A stretch of DNA of 34,609 bases from Candidatus Cloacimonadales bacterium (GTDB taxonomy: Bacteria; Cloacimonadota; Cloacimonadia; Cloacimonadales; TCS61). Shown one piece after another: positions 1 to 8,327 of this stretch. Below the pieces are notes generated by a model. It made no database searches. It worked only from the letters and a program-made list of their open reading frames with translations, and was not told the DNA's origin. The position numbers were made by a program, and so were the translations under genes. Position 1 is the stretch's first letter, and each line of letters starts with the position of its first letter. Where the stretch lies: positions 1 to 34,609 of the forward strand of contig JAUSOT010000141.1 in the NCBI GenBank assembly GCA_030656075.1, in the 5' to 3' direction.

Positions 1-41
1 TATTTCTCTAATTTTTTTAAGGTCAATTCTTTGGAAGCCAT
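1..41 (-). CDS. Start of an unidentified gene (partial, runs off the left edge)
   Basis: An ATG at 41-39 on the minus strand is preceded by a GGGAG ribosome-binding site about 8 bases upstream and opens a frame MASKELTLKKLEK that continues past the window edge. It starts 14 bases after the stop of the purine nucleoside phosphorylase gene, so it is probably the next gene of the tdk operon. Thirteen residues are too few to name a family. Confidence 0.5.
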   Translation of the reverse strand, partial: MASKELTLKKLEK

Positions 42-55
42 AAGCTACTCCCTCA

Positions 56-868
56 CTATATTTTTTTTAACAGACATAAAATTAATTTTTCCAGGTTGAT
101 CCTGGCTTTTTCGGCGTTTTCCCAGATTTGTTCCTGGCTGTGAGCTTCATTATGGAAAATATTGCTGAGATTGGTCACGACCGATATACCCAGCACTTCC
201 ATTTCGGACTGGATGGCGACGATCACTTCCGGCACGGTGGACATTCCCACCAGGTCCGAACCAAGAAAAACCAGCATGTTGCATTCGGCACGGGTTTCCA
301 GGCTGGGTCCGCTTAATCCGGTATAAATTCCTTTTTTTACTTCAAAATCATTTTCTGCGGCAATTTCCTGGCAGAATCCGATCAGGCGTTTGCTGTAAGG
401 TTCGTTCATACTGGGGAAGCGTTCGCCCAGTTCAGCGTAATTTTTGCCGATGAGGGGATTATTGCCGGTGAAGTTGATATGATCGGTGATCAGAACAATA
501 TCTCCCGGCTGCAATTCTTCATTCAGACTGCCGGCCGCGTTGGTGACGAGCAGCGTTTTGACGCCAAGAGCCTGCATGATGCGGATCGGAAATGTGACTT
601 CCTGCATGGAGTAGCCTTCGTAGTAATGCAGCCTACCCTGCATGATCACGACTGATTTATTGGCCAGCTTGCCAAAAATGAATTTACCCTGATGCGAAGG
701 CGCTGTCGAAACAGCCATGCCGGGTATATCTTTATAGGAAATTGACTTAGCATTCCGCACCATCTCGGCCAGGGAATTCAAACCGGTTCCCAGAATAAGG
801 CCGATTTCCGGAACCGAATCAACTTTCGTGCGGATGAAATCAGCAGCCTTATTTATCTTTTCTAACAT
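56..868 (-). CDS. punA: Purine nucleoside phosphorylase
   Basis: This 270-residue protein is a trimeric-type (PNP/MTAP family) purine nucleoside phosphorylase. It splits inosine or guanosine with phosphate into the free base and ribose-1-phosphate in cytosolic purine salvage. Family signatures are visible: LILGTGL near residue 25 (phosphate-binding loop), the basic-acidic stretch QGRLHYYEGY near residue 77, the VTNAAGSLN segment near 108, GLSGPSLETRAE near 184 and a late VTNLSN segment. Length is normal for the family. It is the third gene of a compact minus-strand operon, two bases downstream of the yggT stop. Salvage by this enzyme fits the neighbouring thymidine kinase. Confidence 0.93.
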   Translation of the reverse strand: MLEKINKAADFIRTKVDSVPEIGLILGTGLNSLAEMVRNAKSISYKDIPGMAVSTAPSHQGKFIFGKLANKSVVIMQGRLHYYEGYSMQEVTFPIRIMQALGVKTLLVTNAAGSLNEELQPGDIVLITDHINFTGNNPLIGKNYAELGERFPSMNEPYSKRLIGFCQEIAAENDFEVKKGIYTGLSGPSLETRAECNMLVFLGSDLVGMSTVPEVIVAIQSEMEVLGISVVTNLSNIFHNEAHSQEQIWENAEKARINLEKLILCLLKKI

Positions 869-870
869 AT

Positions 871-1137
871 TTAAGCTCTTAACAGCAGATTTTTGATAAT
901 ATTCAGCAGCACGATCACAATAATGGGTGAAATATCAAACATCATATTGGGAGCAATTTTGCGCATTTGGCCGCGAAACCAGCCTAATACAGGTTCCGTG
1001 ATACGGATCAGGAAGACATAGATGCCAAAAAAGGGGCTGTCTGCCTGAATGGCAAACCAGGAAAGCAGGGCTCGAATCACGATGATGATCATATAAATAT
1101 CTAATATCTGGGCAATAAACATATTGAGGGAATTCAT
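871..1137 (-). CDS. YggT family membrane protein
   Basis: An 88-residue protein with two hydrophobic segments (about residues 8-28 and 68-86) separated by a loop with the family's ALLSWF and ITEPVL elements. YggT proteins are small inner-membrane proteins usually made of one or two such repeats; this is the one-repeat form. Their role is poorly known and is sometimes linked to osmotic shock or cell-division clusters. The start codon overlaps the last base of the tdk stop, which suggests translational coupling. The salvage enzymes around it say nothing specific about its job. Confidence 0.85.
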   Translation of the reverse strand: MNSLNMFIAQILDIYMIIIVIRALLSWFAIQADSPFFGIYVFLIRITEPVLGWFRGQMRKIAPNMMFDISPIIVIVLLNIIKNLLLRA

Positions 1138-1697
1138 TATTCTAAGACCTCATGACAGTTGCGGCAGCGTGCTTCGTAAATATTGGTAGTTCCAACGATG
1201 ACAGTCTCCTGATCTTTGGTGAGGCGCTGGGTACGGCTGGCCGGATTGCCGCATTTCACGCAGATAGCATTCAATTTGGTTACGTATTCAGCAATAGCCA
1301 GAAGTTCCGGCATGGGTCCGAAGGGCGCTCCTTTGAAATCTTGATCCAGGCCGGCCACAATAACTCGTTTACCGCTGTCCGCCATTTTGTTGCAGATATG
1401 CACAATACCTGTATCCAAAAATTGCACTTCGTCGATGACGACAACTTCGGTATCATATTTGACCTGTTCATGAATATCATTGGAATTTTCCACCAGGATG
1501 GAGGGAGTTTTCATTTTGCTGTGGGAAACGATATGGTTTTCTTCGTAGCGGTTATCGATTTTAGGTTTGAAAACCTGGATCTTCTGACGGGCATATTCGG
1601 CCCGATGCACCCGTCTGATCAATTCTTCCGTTTTCCCGCTGAACATGCTGCCACAGATAACTTCTATCCAGCCCGTCTTATTCTTGATAATATTCAT
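1137..1697 (-). CDS. tdk: Thymidine kinase (type II, zinc-binding)
   Basis: A 186-residue cytosolic kinase that phosphorylates thymidine with ATP for dTTP salvage. The P-loop GSMFSGKT is at residues 16-23, the DEVQF segment carrying the catalytic Glu (E90) at 89-93, and the lasso and substrate-binding part follows. Four zinc ligands are present as CVKC (146/149) and CRNC (178/181), as in the TK1-like family. It is the first gene of the tdk-yggT-punA operon. Upstream lies 470 bases of decayed DNA rather than a conserved neighbour. Confidence 0.95.
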   Translation of the reverse strand: MNIIKNKTGWIEVICGSMFSGKTEELIRRVHRAEYARQKIQVFKPKIDNRYEENHIVSHSKMKTPSILVENSNDIHEQVKYDTEVVVIDEVQFLDTGIVHICNKMADSGKRVIVAGLDQDFKGAPFGPMPELLAIAEYVTKLNAICVKCGNPASRTQRLTKDQETVIVGTTNIYEARCRNCHEVLE

Positions 1698-1840
1698 CCT
1701 AACTCCGGTGTCATATATTTAAACGCGGTTTTATGTGTCAAATATTTTGTAAGCTCATTTGAAGCGGATTCAGAGTACTTTCGGTAAGGACTTAAAATAT
1801 ATGCAATTATAATTATAACAGATAGATATAAATGAGTTGA

Positions 1841-2060
1841 ATTTATTTAAATCTCTTCATTCCGGAAAATGAAAACGGAATTTTAACGATTTATAACCTG
1901 CTAGGTCAGACTATTCTAAAAGAAAGTTTTGAAGCTGAAAATCATCAATATCATTAGTATGCAAAAGGAATAGCTTCCTGAGTATATTTTTTTAGATTAC
2001 TTCGAAAGAAATATCGTAAGACTCCTCGTAAAGACAAAATTGTATCGTTCATTTTTGTTT
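1841..2060 (+). pseudogene. Decayed type IX secretion C-terminal sorting domain
   Basis: In the frame beginning at 1841 the translation reads FIPENENGILTIYNLLGQT, then KESFEAENHQYH, a TAG, YAKGIAS, a TGA, and VYFFRLL. This matches the usual last 80 residues of secreted proteins with a Por/FlgD-like sorting domain, in which W stands at the TAG (TGG to TAG) and G at the TGA (GGA to TGA) before the conserved VYFYRL strand. No upstream part of the gene remains. I read it as the 3' stub of a lost secreted protein carrying two nonsense mutations. Confidence 0.6.
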
Positions 2061-2071
2061 GATAATAAATT

Positions 2072-2170
2072 CTATTCCACCATCTCCCACTCACTACCAT
2101 TCACAGTATTCTTCATTTGAATTCCCAATTTTTTCAGGTCATCGCGAATAGCATTGTTACCCGCTAAATA
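2072..2170 (-). repeat. Remnant copy A of the cysS 3' end
   Basis: On the minus strand this stretch translates as NNAIRDDLKKLGIQMKN..GSEWEMVE-stop, which is the C-terminal end of cysteinyl-tRNA synthetase (compare the intact gene at 6347-7720). It is the most diverged of three copies in the window. It begins within a few bases of the stop codon of the adjacent DUF4143 ATPase gene. See also 4731-4870. Confidence 0.8.
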
Positions 2171-2173
2171 ATG

Positions 2174-3424
2174 TTAATCAAAATCGATATTGCAACTGAG
2201 TATGATGGGAAGGAAAATGATCTTTTTACTACTGTAGTTCAGGACATTTTGCTGATTTTTGGTAATTATGTAGGCTTTTTCAATATTATAACTTTCCATG
2301 AAGCTTTTAATATTTGCCGGTACAATATTCACGTTCAGGTTTTCTCTGTATTTTACTTCCACAGGTATGAGCTTCTGATCTTTTTCCAAAATAAAATCGA
2401 TTTCAGTACCATTTATTGTTCGCCAGTACTTTATATTGTAATCATGATTTCTGCTCATTTCCAGAAAAGCAAAATTCTCAGCCAGACTGCCACTATTAGC
2501 CGGAAGATGACGAATGTTCAAAACATAATTTCGTAATCCCAGATCATAGAAATAAACTTTTTTCATTTTTTTTATTTCTTTAGACAAGTTATTATAGAAG
2601 GGATTGATCAATTTTATAGAGAAAGTGTTTTCTAAAGTGAAGATAAAATTTTCGATGGTTTGATAGCTAATTCCTAGAGTTTTTGATAGATTGTTTATAT
2701 TAATTAGAGAACCAATATTATCAGCCAGTAATTCGACTAGTGACGAAAATTTGGGCATATTCTCATATTTGATGAAGAAATTTATATCTTTTTGCAGGTA
2801 ACTGGTATAGATGCTGGAAAAAAGGTCTAATTTGGTTTCCAAATCCGCATTCAAAATAACTTCCGGGTATCCACCAAAAAGTAAGTATTCTTCCAGAAAG
2901 TCTTGAGATTTTCCCGTCGCTAAATATGAATTTTTCTTCAGCATATTATAAACAGTATTATCTGTTTTGGTTTGCAGGAATTCTAAGAAGCTGAAATGAA
3001 ACACAATGCTACTGAAATATCTGCCTGTTAATCCTTCCTTGATATGCCTGTTGATCAATAATGAGGACGAGCCAGTGGCGATGATTTTTAGCATTGGATA
3101 CTCATCATAAATAATTTTCATCAACTTGCCAATGCCATTCATTGCCTGAAATTCATCTAAAAGGAGGTAGATTTTTTTCTGTAAATCAAAGCCAGATATT
3201 TCCAAATATTTCAACACATTTTCATAGGAATTAAATACCTTGAAATATTCAGGTAAATCAAGGTTTAATCTTAATACCTGCTCTCCCTTGTTTCTGATCT
3301 CGGTTTCAATTAGCTTGAGGATTGTCGTTTTTCCTACCTGCCGGGTTCCGAAAAGGATCTGAATTTTTCTTGTTTCCATGTTTTGCCGGATTTTTTCTAA
3401 AACAGTTCTATTATAAATTTCCAT
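2174..3424 (-). CDS. AAA ATPase with DUF4143 (Archaeoglobus-type ATPase)
   Basis: A protein of about 416 residues with an N-terminal AAA_14 domain: Walker A GTRQVGKTT and Walker B YLLLDEFQ followed by the sensor-like ATGSSS. A helical DUF4143 part follows, and a C-terminal piece EIDFILEKD..VEVKYRE has the D-x(n)-ExK pattern of PD-(D/E)XK nuclease folds. Such proteins are common and poorly understood accessory ATPases. I start it at the ATG at 3424, which has AGGA five bases upstream; a GTG at 3439 adds five residues but has no clear site. It shares no obvious operon with neighbours. A second, diverged family member lies at 4931-6118. Confidence 0.85.
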   Translation of the reverse strand: MEIYNRTVLEKIRQNMETRKIQILFGTRQVGKTTILKLIETEIRNKGEQVLRLNLDLPEYFKVFNSYENVLKYLEISGFDLQKKIYLLLDEFQAMNGIGKLMKIIYDEYPMLKIIATGSSSLLINRHIKEGLTGRYFSSIVFHFSFLEFLQTKTDNTVYNMLKKNSYLATGKSQDFLEEYLLFGGYPEVILNADLETKLDLFSSIYTSYLQKDINFFIKYENMPKFSSLVELLADNIGSLININNLSKTLGISYQTIENFIFTLENTFSIKLINPFYNNLSKEIKKMKKVYFYDLGLRNYVLNIRHLPANSGSLAENFAFLEMSRNHDYNIKYWRTINGTEIDFILEKDQKLIPVEVKYRENLNVNIVPANIKSFMESYNIEKAYIITKNQQNVLNYSSKKIIFLPIILSCNIDFD

Positions 3425-3747
3425 AATTTTCCTAACCACATATATTTAACAGAACCATGAAGATTAATCGCAGGTATTAAAGTCAAGATATTTTTGTTGT
3501 ATACTGCAAAATTACCTAGGTATTTTTATTTTAGTTGGAAAAAATTCCTAGGTAAAACTATGATTTGTAAGAAGTCAGACAGCGGATTGTACAATTCGAG
3601 ATTGAGTTTATCCTTCAATCTTCAATTTCGACTTTTTTCAGGACAGAAATATAGTAAAATATCACAATAAATATTAGCACAAAAATTATCAATTGACAAA
3701 ATTTTGGGTATCCGGAGCTTACTCCATTAGTTATTTAAAGAGGGGAA
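3425..3747. other. Intergenic stretch with two CCTAGG palindromes
   Basis: The region separates the divergent ATPase and nucleotidyltransferase genes and should carry both promoters. Two nearly identical elements containing CCTAGGTA (near 3517 and 3548) sit about 30 bases apart, a possible paired operator. I see no gene or RNA here. Confidence 0.35.
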
Positions 3748-4056
3748 ATGGATAAAATAATAGAAAACGCAATACTTACAATCAAAGAGAACGTTGATCC
3801 GGAAAAGATCATTCTTTTTGGTTCCAAGGTTAAAAATCCCAATAATGACAGTGATTATGATTTGTGTATATTGAAGAGTAATATAAAACATAAACGCAAG
3901 CTGGCGCATTATTTATACAAACTATTATATAATTTAAAAATAGCAGTTGATCTCATAGTTGATACGCCGGAACATTTTGATGAATTAAAAAACGAATCTT
4001 CCTTTATTTATCATGAGATTATGAAAACCGGAAAAGTAATTTATGAAAAGAAATGA
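3748..4056 (+). CDS. MNT-type nucleotidyltransferase antitoxin
   Basis: A 102-residue minimal nucleotidyltransferase. The family motif is FGSKVKNPNNDSDYDLCIL (GSx10DxD) near residue 25, with a third acidic residue in the VDLIV strand near 70. In MntA-HepT modules this protein adds AMP to the HEPN toxin and thereby silences it. The gene has GAGGGGAA upstream and overlaps the HEPN gene by 14 bases, the usual arrangement. Although the reading by family is clear, antitoxin activity is inferred. Confidence 0.85.
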   Translation: MDKIIENAILTIKENVDPEKIILFGSKVKNPNNDSDYDLCILKSNIKHKRKLAHYLYKLLYNLKIAVDLIVDTPEHFDELKNESSFIYHEIMKTGKVIYEKK

Positions 4057-4432
4057 TGTCGTTAAAGAATGGATGCAAAGAGCTCAAAGTAATTTAGCGA
4101 GGGCAAATCTGCAAAATATTCCCCCTGGTGTTTTATATGAAGATCTGTGTTTTGATTGTCAGCAAGCTGTCGAAAAAGCTCTGAAAGGATTATTAAGGTT
4201 TTATAATATTAATATCCCGCGAATACATTCTATAGGCAAGTTGTTATCTTTATTGGAAGATAACGATTATGTTATTCCGGATTATGTTAAAGAAGGAATA
4301 ATTCTTACAGATTATGCAGTTCAAACTCGTTATCCTGGAGATTATGAACCCGTTTTTGAAGAAGAATTCATAACAGTTTTGGAGATCAGTAATAAGATTT
4401 TTGATTGGATTAATAGCATTATTTCAAAGTAA
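4043..4432 (+). CDS. HEPN-domain protein, HepT-like toxin
   Basis: A 129-residue all-helical HEPN protein. Visible family features are the helix FDCQQAVEKALKGLL near residue 40, PRIHSIGKLL near 59, and the C-terminal LTDYAVQTRYPGDYEP near 90, typical of the HEPN group that pairs with MNT proteins. HEPN toxins are ribonucleases or ligand-binding partners. The strict RxxxxH dyad of HepT is not obvious here, since the conserved Arg lies in TRYPG. It is translated from within the 3' end of the MNT gene, so the two form one TA operon. Confidence 0.82.
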   Translation: MKRNDVVKEWMQRAQSNLARANLQNIPPGVLYEDLCFDCQQAVEKALKGLLRFYNINIPRIHSIGKLLSLLEDNDYVIPDYVKEGIILTDYAVQTRYPGDYEPVFEEEFITVLEISNKIFDWINSIISK

Positions 4433-4730
4433 AATCGAATATCTTTTTATATTAGAAATTGCTTCGTCAGAATTATTGGAAGAATACTCGCAAAGACACA
4501 AATGACTAATTACAAATACACCAATGATCACTGACCAGATTCTTCGTCGAAAGCCGCTACGATCCCGAAAGCTTTCGGGACTCAGAATGACAGCATTTTA
4601 TTCCGCAGAGCGGAAATTCTACGTTCCAACGAAGATCATTGGAACGAGAATAGACAAGCTCATCAACTTCGTGAAAATTAGTGCCAATTCGTGGTTTCAG
4701 TCTTTTTTCTTTATTGTTCGTTGCTAAATC
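4433..4730. repeat. Intergenic debris with a palindrome and a scattered short repeat
   Basis: No convincing gene is present. It contains the perfect palindrome CCGAAAGCTTTCGG (about 4565-4578) and a tract GTGCCAATTCGTGG (about 4681-4694) that recurs before the true cysS stop (GTGTCAATTCGTGC near 6318). Text such as CTCGCAAAGACA (about 4489) resembles CTCGTAAAGACA near 2027. These look like decayed dispersed repeats. Confidence 0.4.
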
Positions 4731-4870
4731 CTACTCCATCTCCCACTCAGTTCCAGCTGCAGTATCTTTCAACTGAATTCCCAACTTTTTCAGATCATCG
4801 AGAATGGCATCTGCCAGCGACCAGTTTTTATCAATACAATTGTGCAATTTAAAATACTTCTTTACAAATA
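4731..4870 (-). repeat. Remnant copy B of the cysS 3' end
   Basis: The minus strand reads KNWSLADAILDDLKKLGIQ, then LKDTAAGTEWEME-stop, matching the last 32 residues of the intact CysS at 6347. By hand count 8 of about 93 bases differ from the intact gene, so copy B is much closer than copy A. The frame upstream no longer resembles CysS. The element stops just before the second DUF4143 ATPase gene. Confidence 0.85.
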
Positions 4871-4930
4871 TTTGGCATTTATGTCCGATGGCATCGTACA
4901 CAAAATGGAAAAAGTGGAGGATGGTGTCGG

Positions 4931-6118
4931 ATGATTAAAGATTTACTTTTTCAATATAATCCCTGGTGGGAAGGGAATTTTAGCTCCCATTTAAACAACA
5001 GATCAGAATATCAAAGTCATTTGTATCAGGCTAAAGATAGAAAATCCATTGAGATGATAACCGGATTACGCCGAGTTGGAAAAACAGCATTAATGAAGTT
5101 AGTGATCGAAGAGTTATTATCTGAGCATGATGCTGATAAAATCTTATATATTAGTTTAGATGCTTATGGACTGGAAAAATATTCTATCCATGAGATTGTA
5201 GATGAATTCAGAAAGATTCATAAACATTCCCGTGCTACAAAGCTGTATCTCTTCCTGGATGAGGTGCTGTTCAAAATTACCTATTCACAAGAGTTGAAAA
5301 ATTTTTATGATAATGAAAACCTGAAGATATATGTCTCTGCTTCTCAGGCTGGATTGATGAAAGATCAAAGAGGATTATTGACAGGTAGAGTTAGATTGCA
5401 TGAAATTTTACCACTTAAATTTTCTGAATATTTGAACTTCAAAAACATAATCATCAAGCCATCAGAATCTTATTTGCTGGAAAAATATTTTGAAGATTAT
5501 CTGAAAACAGGTGGAATACCGGAATATGTATTAACAGGTGATATCGGTTATATCGAAGAATTATGTGATAATTTATTGTATAAAGATATAATAGCAATTC
5601 ACAATATTAAAGATGCCAGATTGATAAGAGATTATTTCAAACTTCTCATGGAAAGGTCTGGAAAACAAGCATCAGTAACAAAAATGGCTAATATCTTAGG
5701 AATTAGCAGAGATACTTCCAGTAGATATTTTGGTTATTTTCAAGATACTTACTTAATCCATCCCCTCGAAAGGTGTGGAAAGATAAATGAAAGGAGACGA
5801 TCAGGGAAAAAGATTTATGCCGGTGATGTTGGAATTCGTAATATGGTTACCGGCTTTAGAGATAAAGGTTCCTTATTTGAGAATCTGGTTTATTTCGAAA
5901 TCAAACATCTGTCTCCTTGTTATTTTTATCAGGATGGAATTGAAATTGATTTTAAAACCGCTGATCATTTGATCGAAGTGAAGTTTAATTCCGAAATGAC
6001 CCCCAAACAGGAGCAACTATTTAATAGTTTACAAGGTAAGAAAATACTTGTCGATAGTGTGGATGGTTTTCTAAATCTCAAAGATAAGTTAATCTCGGCA
6101 GAAGTAGCAGAAATTTGA
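4931..6118 (+). CDS. AAA ATPase with DUF4143
   Basis: A 395-residue ATPase of the same broad family as 2174-3424. Walker A is GLRRVGKT near residue 45, Walker B is YLFLDEV near 109, and the sensor region is YVSASQAGL. A DUF4143 wing (KMANILGISRDTSSRYF, a winged-helix-like segment) follows near residue 256, and a C-terminal EIDFKTADHLIEVKFN has the nuclease-fold DxnExK pattern. A GGAGG lies about 10 bases before the start. Sequence similarity to the other copy is low, so the two are not a recent duplication. It lies alone between cysS remnant B and the true cysS end. Confidence 0.85.
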   Translation: MIKDLLFQYNPWWEGNFSSHLNNRSEYQSHLYQAKDRKSIEMITGLRRVGKTALMKLVIEELLSEHDADKILYISLDAYGLEKYSIHEIVDEFRKIHKHSRATKLYLFLDEVLFKITYSQELKNFYDNENLKIYVSASQAGLMKDQRGLLTGRVRLHEILPLKFSEYLNFKNIIIKPSESYLLEKYFEDYLKTGGIPEYVLTGDIGYIEELCDNLLYKDIIAIHNIKDARLIRDYFKLLMERSGKQASVTKMANILGISRDTSSRYFGYFQDTYLIHPLERCGKINERRRSGKKIYAGDVGIRNMVTGFRDKGSLFENLVYFEIKHLSPCYFYQDGIEIDFKTADHLIEVKFNSEMTPKQEQLFNSLQGKKILVDSVDGFLNLKDKLISAEVAEI

Positions 6119-6346
6119 TATATTGATTAAGACAAATCCTTCCCAGTAATGCATCCCGGCGGCTACCGATTCAGAATACTATGTTTTTTAAAAGTCGAGA
6201 ATGCTTTCTAAGAATTCCTTTGAAAGATTCCAGTCATTGTTTGGTAAACCTCGAAGACACAACTGTATTTTATCCGTGGTTATCAGCGTATATCCGTGAG
6301 CTAATATACCTTAATTTGTGTCAATTCGTGCAATTCGTGGTTGCCT
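6119..6346. repeat. Short dispersed-repeat tract before the cysS stop
   Basis: Text such as CCGTGGTTATCAGCGTATAT and CAATTCGTGCAATTCGTGG is built of short internal repeats and has no coding potential I trust. Its right end abuts the cysS stop, and a related tract abuts copy B. It may be a decayed miniature element or the scar of an insertion. Confidence 0.4.
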
Positions 6347-7720
6347 TTAATCCATCTCCCACTCAGTTCCAGCCGCTGTATCCTTCAACTGAATTCCCAA
6401 CTTTTTCAGATCATCCCGAATAGCATCGGCCAGCGCCCAGTTTTTTTCTTTTTTAAAGCGATTGCGATAGTCGATCAGCAGCTGGATGAGATCATTGGAA
6501 ATAGAATCAACATTATCTTTCAGTTTGCTTTCCAGATCGGTGAAAAAGCCTAGAACACTACCCAGTTCAACGAGAAGATGGGCGTAGTTCGCATCATCAG
6601 TATTTCGAGCTTTCTTAGCTGCCTCGAATAAGACAGAGATGGCAATAGCTGTGTTAAAATCATCATCCATGGCGTTGATGAAGGTTTCTTTCATTTTTAG
6701 TTGATCTTCTGTATATTCGGGAACTTCATCTCTCAGAATCTGATAACCGACCTTGCGCAGAGCTGAATAGAAATTTTTCACCGCCTGTTCGGATTCCTGC
6801 AAAATAGCTTCATTATAATCGATCGAACTGCGGTAATGCTTGGAAAGGAAGAAGAAGCGGATCGTTTCGGCATCGAATTTTTTAAGGACATCACGGGTCA
6901 GGAAAAAGTTATCCAGGCTTTTGGACATCTTTTCACCGGTGATGTTCAGAAAACCGCCGTGCATCCAGTAGTTAGCATGAAGGCAATTATTAGCACCTCT
7001 GGATTGAGCAATTTCATTCTCATGATGTGGAAAGATCAGATCGATGGCGCCGCCGTGAATATCGAAAGTCTTTCCCAGCAGTTTTTGCGACATCACCACA
7101 CATTCCGTATGCCAGCCGGGTCTGCCTTCTCCCCAGGGGCTCTGCCATTTCGGTTCACCTGGTTTGGCTTTTTTCCACAAAGTGAAATCACCGGGATGTT
7201 TCTTTTGCGTGTTTTCTTCCACCCGGGCTCCAACCTGCAGATCTTCGATGTTTTTACCGGAAAGTTCGCCGTAAGTCTTATCTGCTTCAATAGAAAAATA
7301 GACATCACCATTCACTTCGTAGGCAAATCCTTTTTTCTCCAGATCTTTGATCAAACCAATCATTTCCGCAAGATATTCGGTGGCTTTGGGATTGTGATCT
7401 GCCGGGCTGATACCGATCGCTGCAGTGTCATCCAGAAAAGCTTTAATATATTTCTCGGCAATTTTGGGAACAGGAATTTTCTCTTTGTTGGATTGATTGA
7501 TCAGATTATCATCGATGTCGGTGATATTCTGCACATAAGTTACATCAAAACCTTTGTAAATAAAGTACTTGCGAACCACATCAAAAAAAAGAAAAGTGCG
7601 TGCATTGCCAATATGGAAATAGTTATAAACAGTCGGACCGCAAAGATAGATCTTCACTTTGCCTGAAGTCACCGGTACAAACTCTTCTTTTTTCCTTGTT
7701 AAAGTATTATAGATTTTCAT
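6347..7720 (-). CDS. cysS: Cysteinyl-tRNA synthetase
   Basis: A 457-residue class I aminoacyl-tRNA synthetase that charges tRNA-Cys. The HIGH-like motif HIGN is at residues 36-39 and KMSKS lies in TGEKMSKSLDN. The zinc site that reads the cysteine thiol is complete: C27 in LCGPT, the Cys of WHTECVVMS, and the His and Glu of PHHENEIAQS. The C-terminal helical domain ends LKDTAAGTEWEMD. The ATG overlaps the stop of a BrnA-like antitoxin as ATGA, so cysS is last in the rsmD-brnTA-cysS gene string. Two partial copies of its 3' end lie farther downstream. Confidence 0.97.
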   Translation of the reverse strand: MKIYNTLTRKKEEFVPVTSGKVKIYLCGPTVYNYFHIGNARTFLFFDVVRKYFIYKGFDVTYVQNITDIDDNLINQSNKEKIPVPKIAEKYIKAFLDDTAAIGISPADHNPKATEYLAEMIGLIKDLEKKGFAYEVNGDVYFSIEADKTYGELSGKNIEDLQVGARVEENTQKKHPGDFTLWKKAKPGEPKWQSPWGEGRPGWHTECVVMSQKLLGKTFDIHGGAIDLIFPHHENEIAQSRGANNCLHANYWMHGGFLNITGEKMSKSLDNFFLTRDVLKKFDAETIRFFFLSKHYRSSIDYNEAILQESEQAVKNFYSALRKVGYQILRDEVPEYTEDQLKMKETFINAMDDDFNTAIAISVLFEAAKKARNTDDANYAHLLVELGSVLGFFTDLESKLKDNVDSISNDLIQLLIDYRNRFKKEKNWALADAIRDDLKKLGIQLKDTAAGTEWEMD

Positions 7721-7989
7721 TTTTTACCCACCAGATTTCCATTAATAAATTTATGTAGAATACTTGAAATCAGGGTTTGATAGGGAAGACCTTCTTCCAG
7801 CGCTTTCATTTGCAAAGAGATTAAATCTTTTTCGGATATCCGAATGTTTATTCTTTTGTCTTTTTTAAATGTTGCTTCGGCGTATTTTTTGAATCTCTTT
7901 TTTTCGCTATCCAGATTCTCAACACCTATCCATTCATCATTTTCAACAGATTTCAAAATTTCTAATTCTTCTTTATTTAATTTACTCAT
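7717..7989 (-). CDS. BrnA/CopG-type antitoxin
   Basis: A 90-residue protein whose second half INIRISEKDLISLQMKALEEG, followed by LPYQTLISSILHKF, has the ribbon-helix-helix form of BrnA/CopG antitoxins that bind their own promoter and neutralise a BrnT-like toxin. It overlaps the toxin gene upstream by 8 bases and the cysS start downstream by 4 bases (ATGA). Coupling of a TA pair to an essential tRNA synthetase is unusual. Family assignment is good; activity is inferred. Confidence 0.8.
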   Translation of the reverse strand: MSKLNKEELEILKSVENDEWIGVENLDSEKKRFKKYAEATFKKDKRINIRISEKDLISLQMKALEEGLPYQTLISSILHKFINGNLVGKK

Positions 7990-8263
7990 TTTTATCCTCC
8001 AGATATTTCTTCGTATATTTCCTACCGGGAAATATTGTTTTTAAAAAAATCTCATTTTCTTTTTCAATGAAGGGTACTAAGTACACATAATTATTATAAA
8101 TCACTACAAAGATTTTCTGATTAACATACTTGTCATTATTGGGATGTTTAATAATCTCTAATAATCCATCATTTTGAATCTGAAATACAATCTCTTCAAA
8201 TGAGATATTTCTTTGCTTCTTCAGCATCTCATTCTTTTCTAAATTCCATTTAAAATATTTCAT
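7982..8263 (-). CDS. BrnT-like toxin
   Basis: A 93-residue protein with the BrnT-type layout: F-x-W near the start (YFKWNLEKNEMLKKQRNISF), then the core strand block KIFVVIYNNYVYLVPFIE and the Arg/Lys-rich tail FPGRKYTKKYLEDK. BrnT toxins fold like RelE and cut mRNA. It is followed by the BrnA-like gene with overlap and lies 64 bases after rsmD. The leader of this pair, not that of the housekeeping operon, may thus drive cysS. Confidence 0.78.
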   Translation of the reverse strand: MKYFKWNLEKNEMLKKQRNISFEEIVFQIQNDGLLEIIKHPNNDKYVNQKIFVVIYNNYVYLVPFIEKENEIFLKTIFPGRKYTKKYLEDKNE

Positions 8264-8327
8264 GTTTCTAAAAAATACATTGTGTGCTTTTTGTCAACAA
8301 GTGATTTCAAGAAGATAATTTTATTAG

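Noticed and set aside
1976-1984. TGA within the decayed sorting domain as a selenocysteine codon
   Set aside because: A TAG lies just upstream in the same frame, the residue expected there is a Gly of the sorting strand, and no Cys or hairpin accompanies it.
4524-4727. 67-residue frame between the HEPN gene and the ATPase
   Set aside because: It runs through palindromic and repeat text (CCGAAAGCTTTCGG), has no ribosome site and no protein-like pattern.
6836-7666. 276-residue plus-strand frame
   Set aside because: It is the shadow of cysS on the other strand and has no family features.
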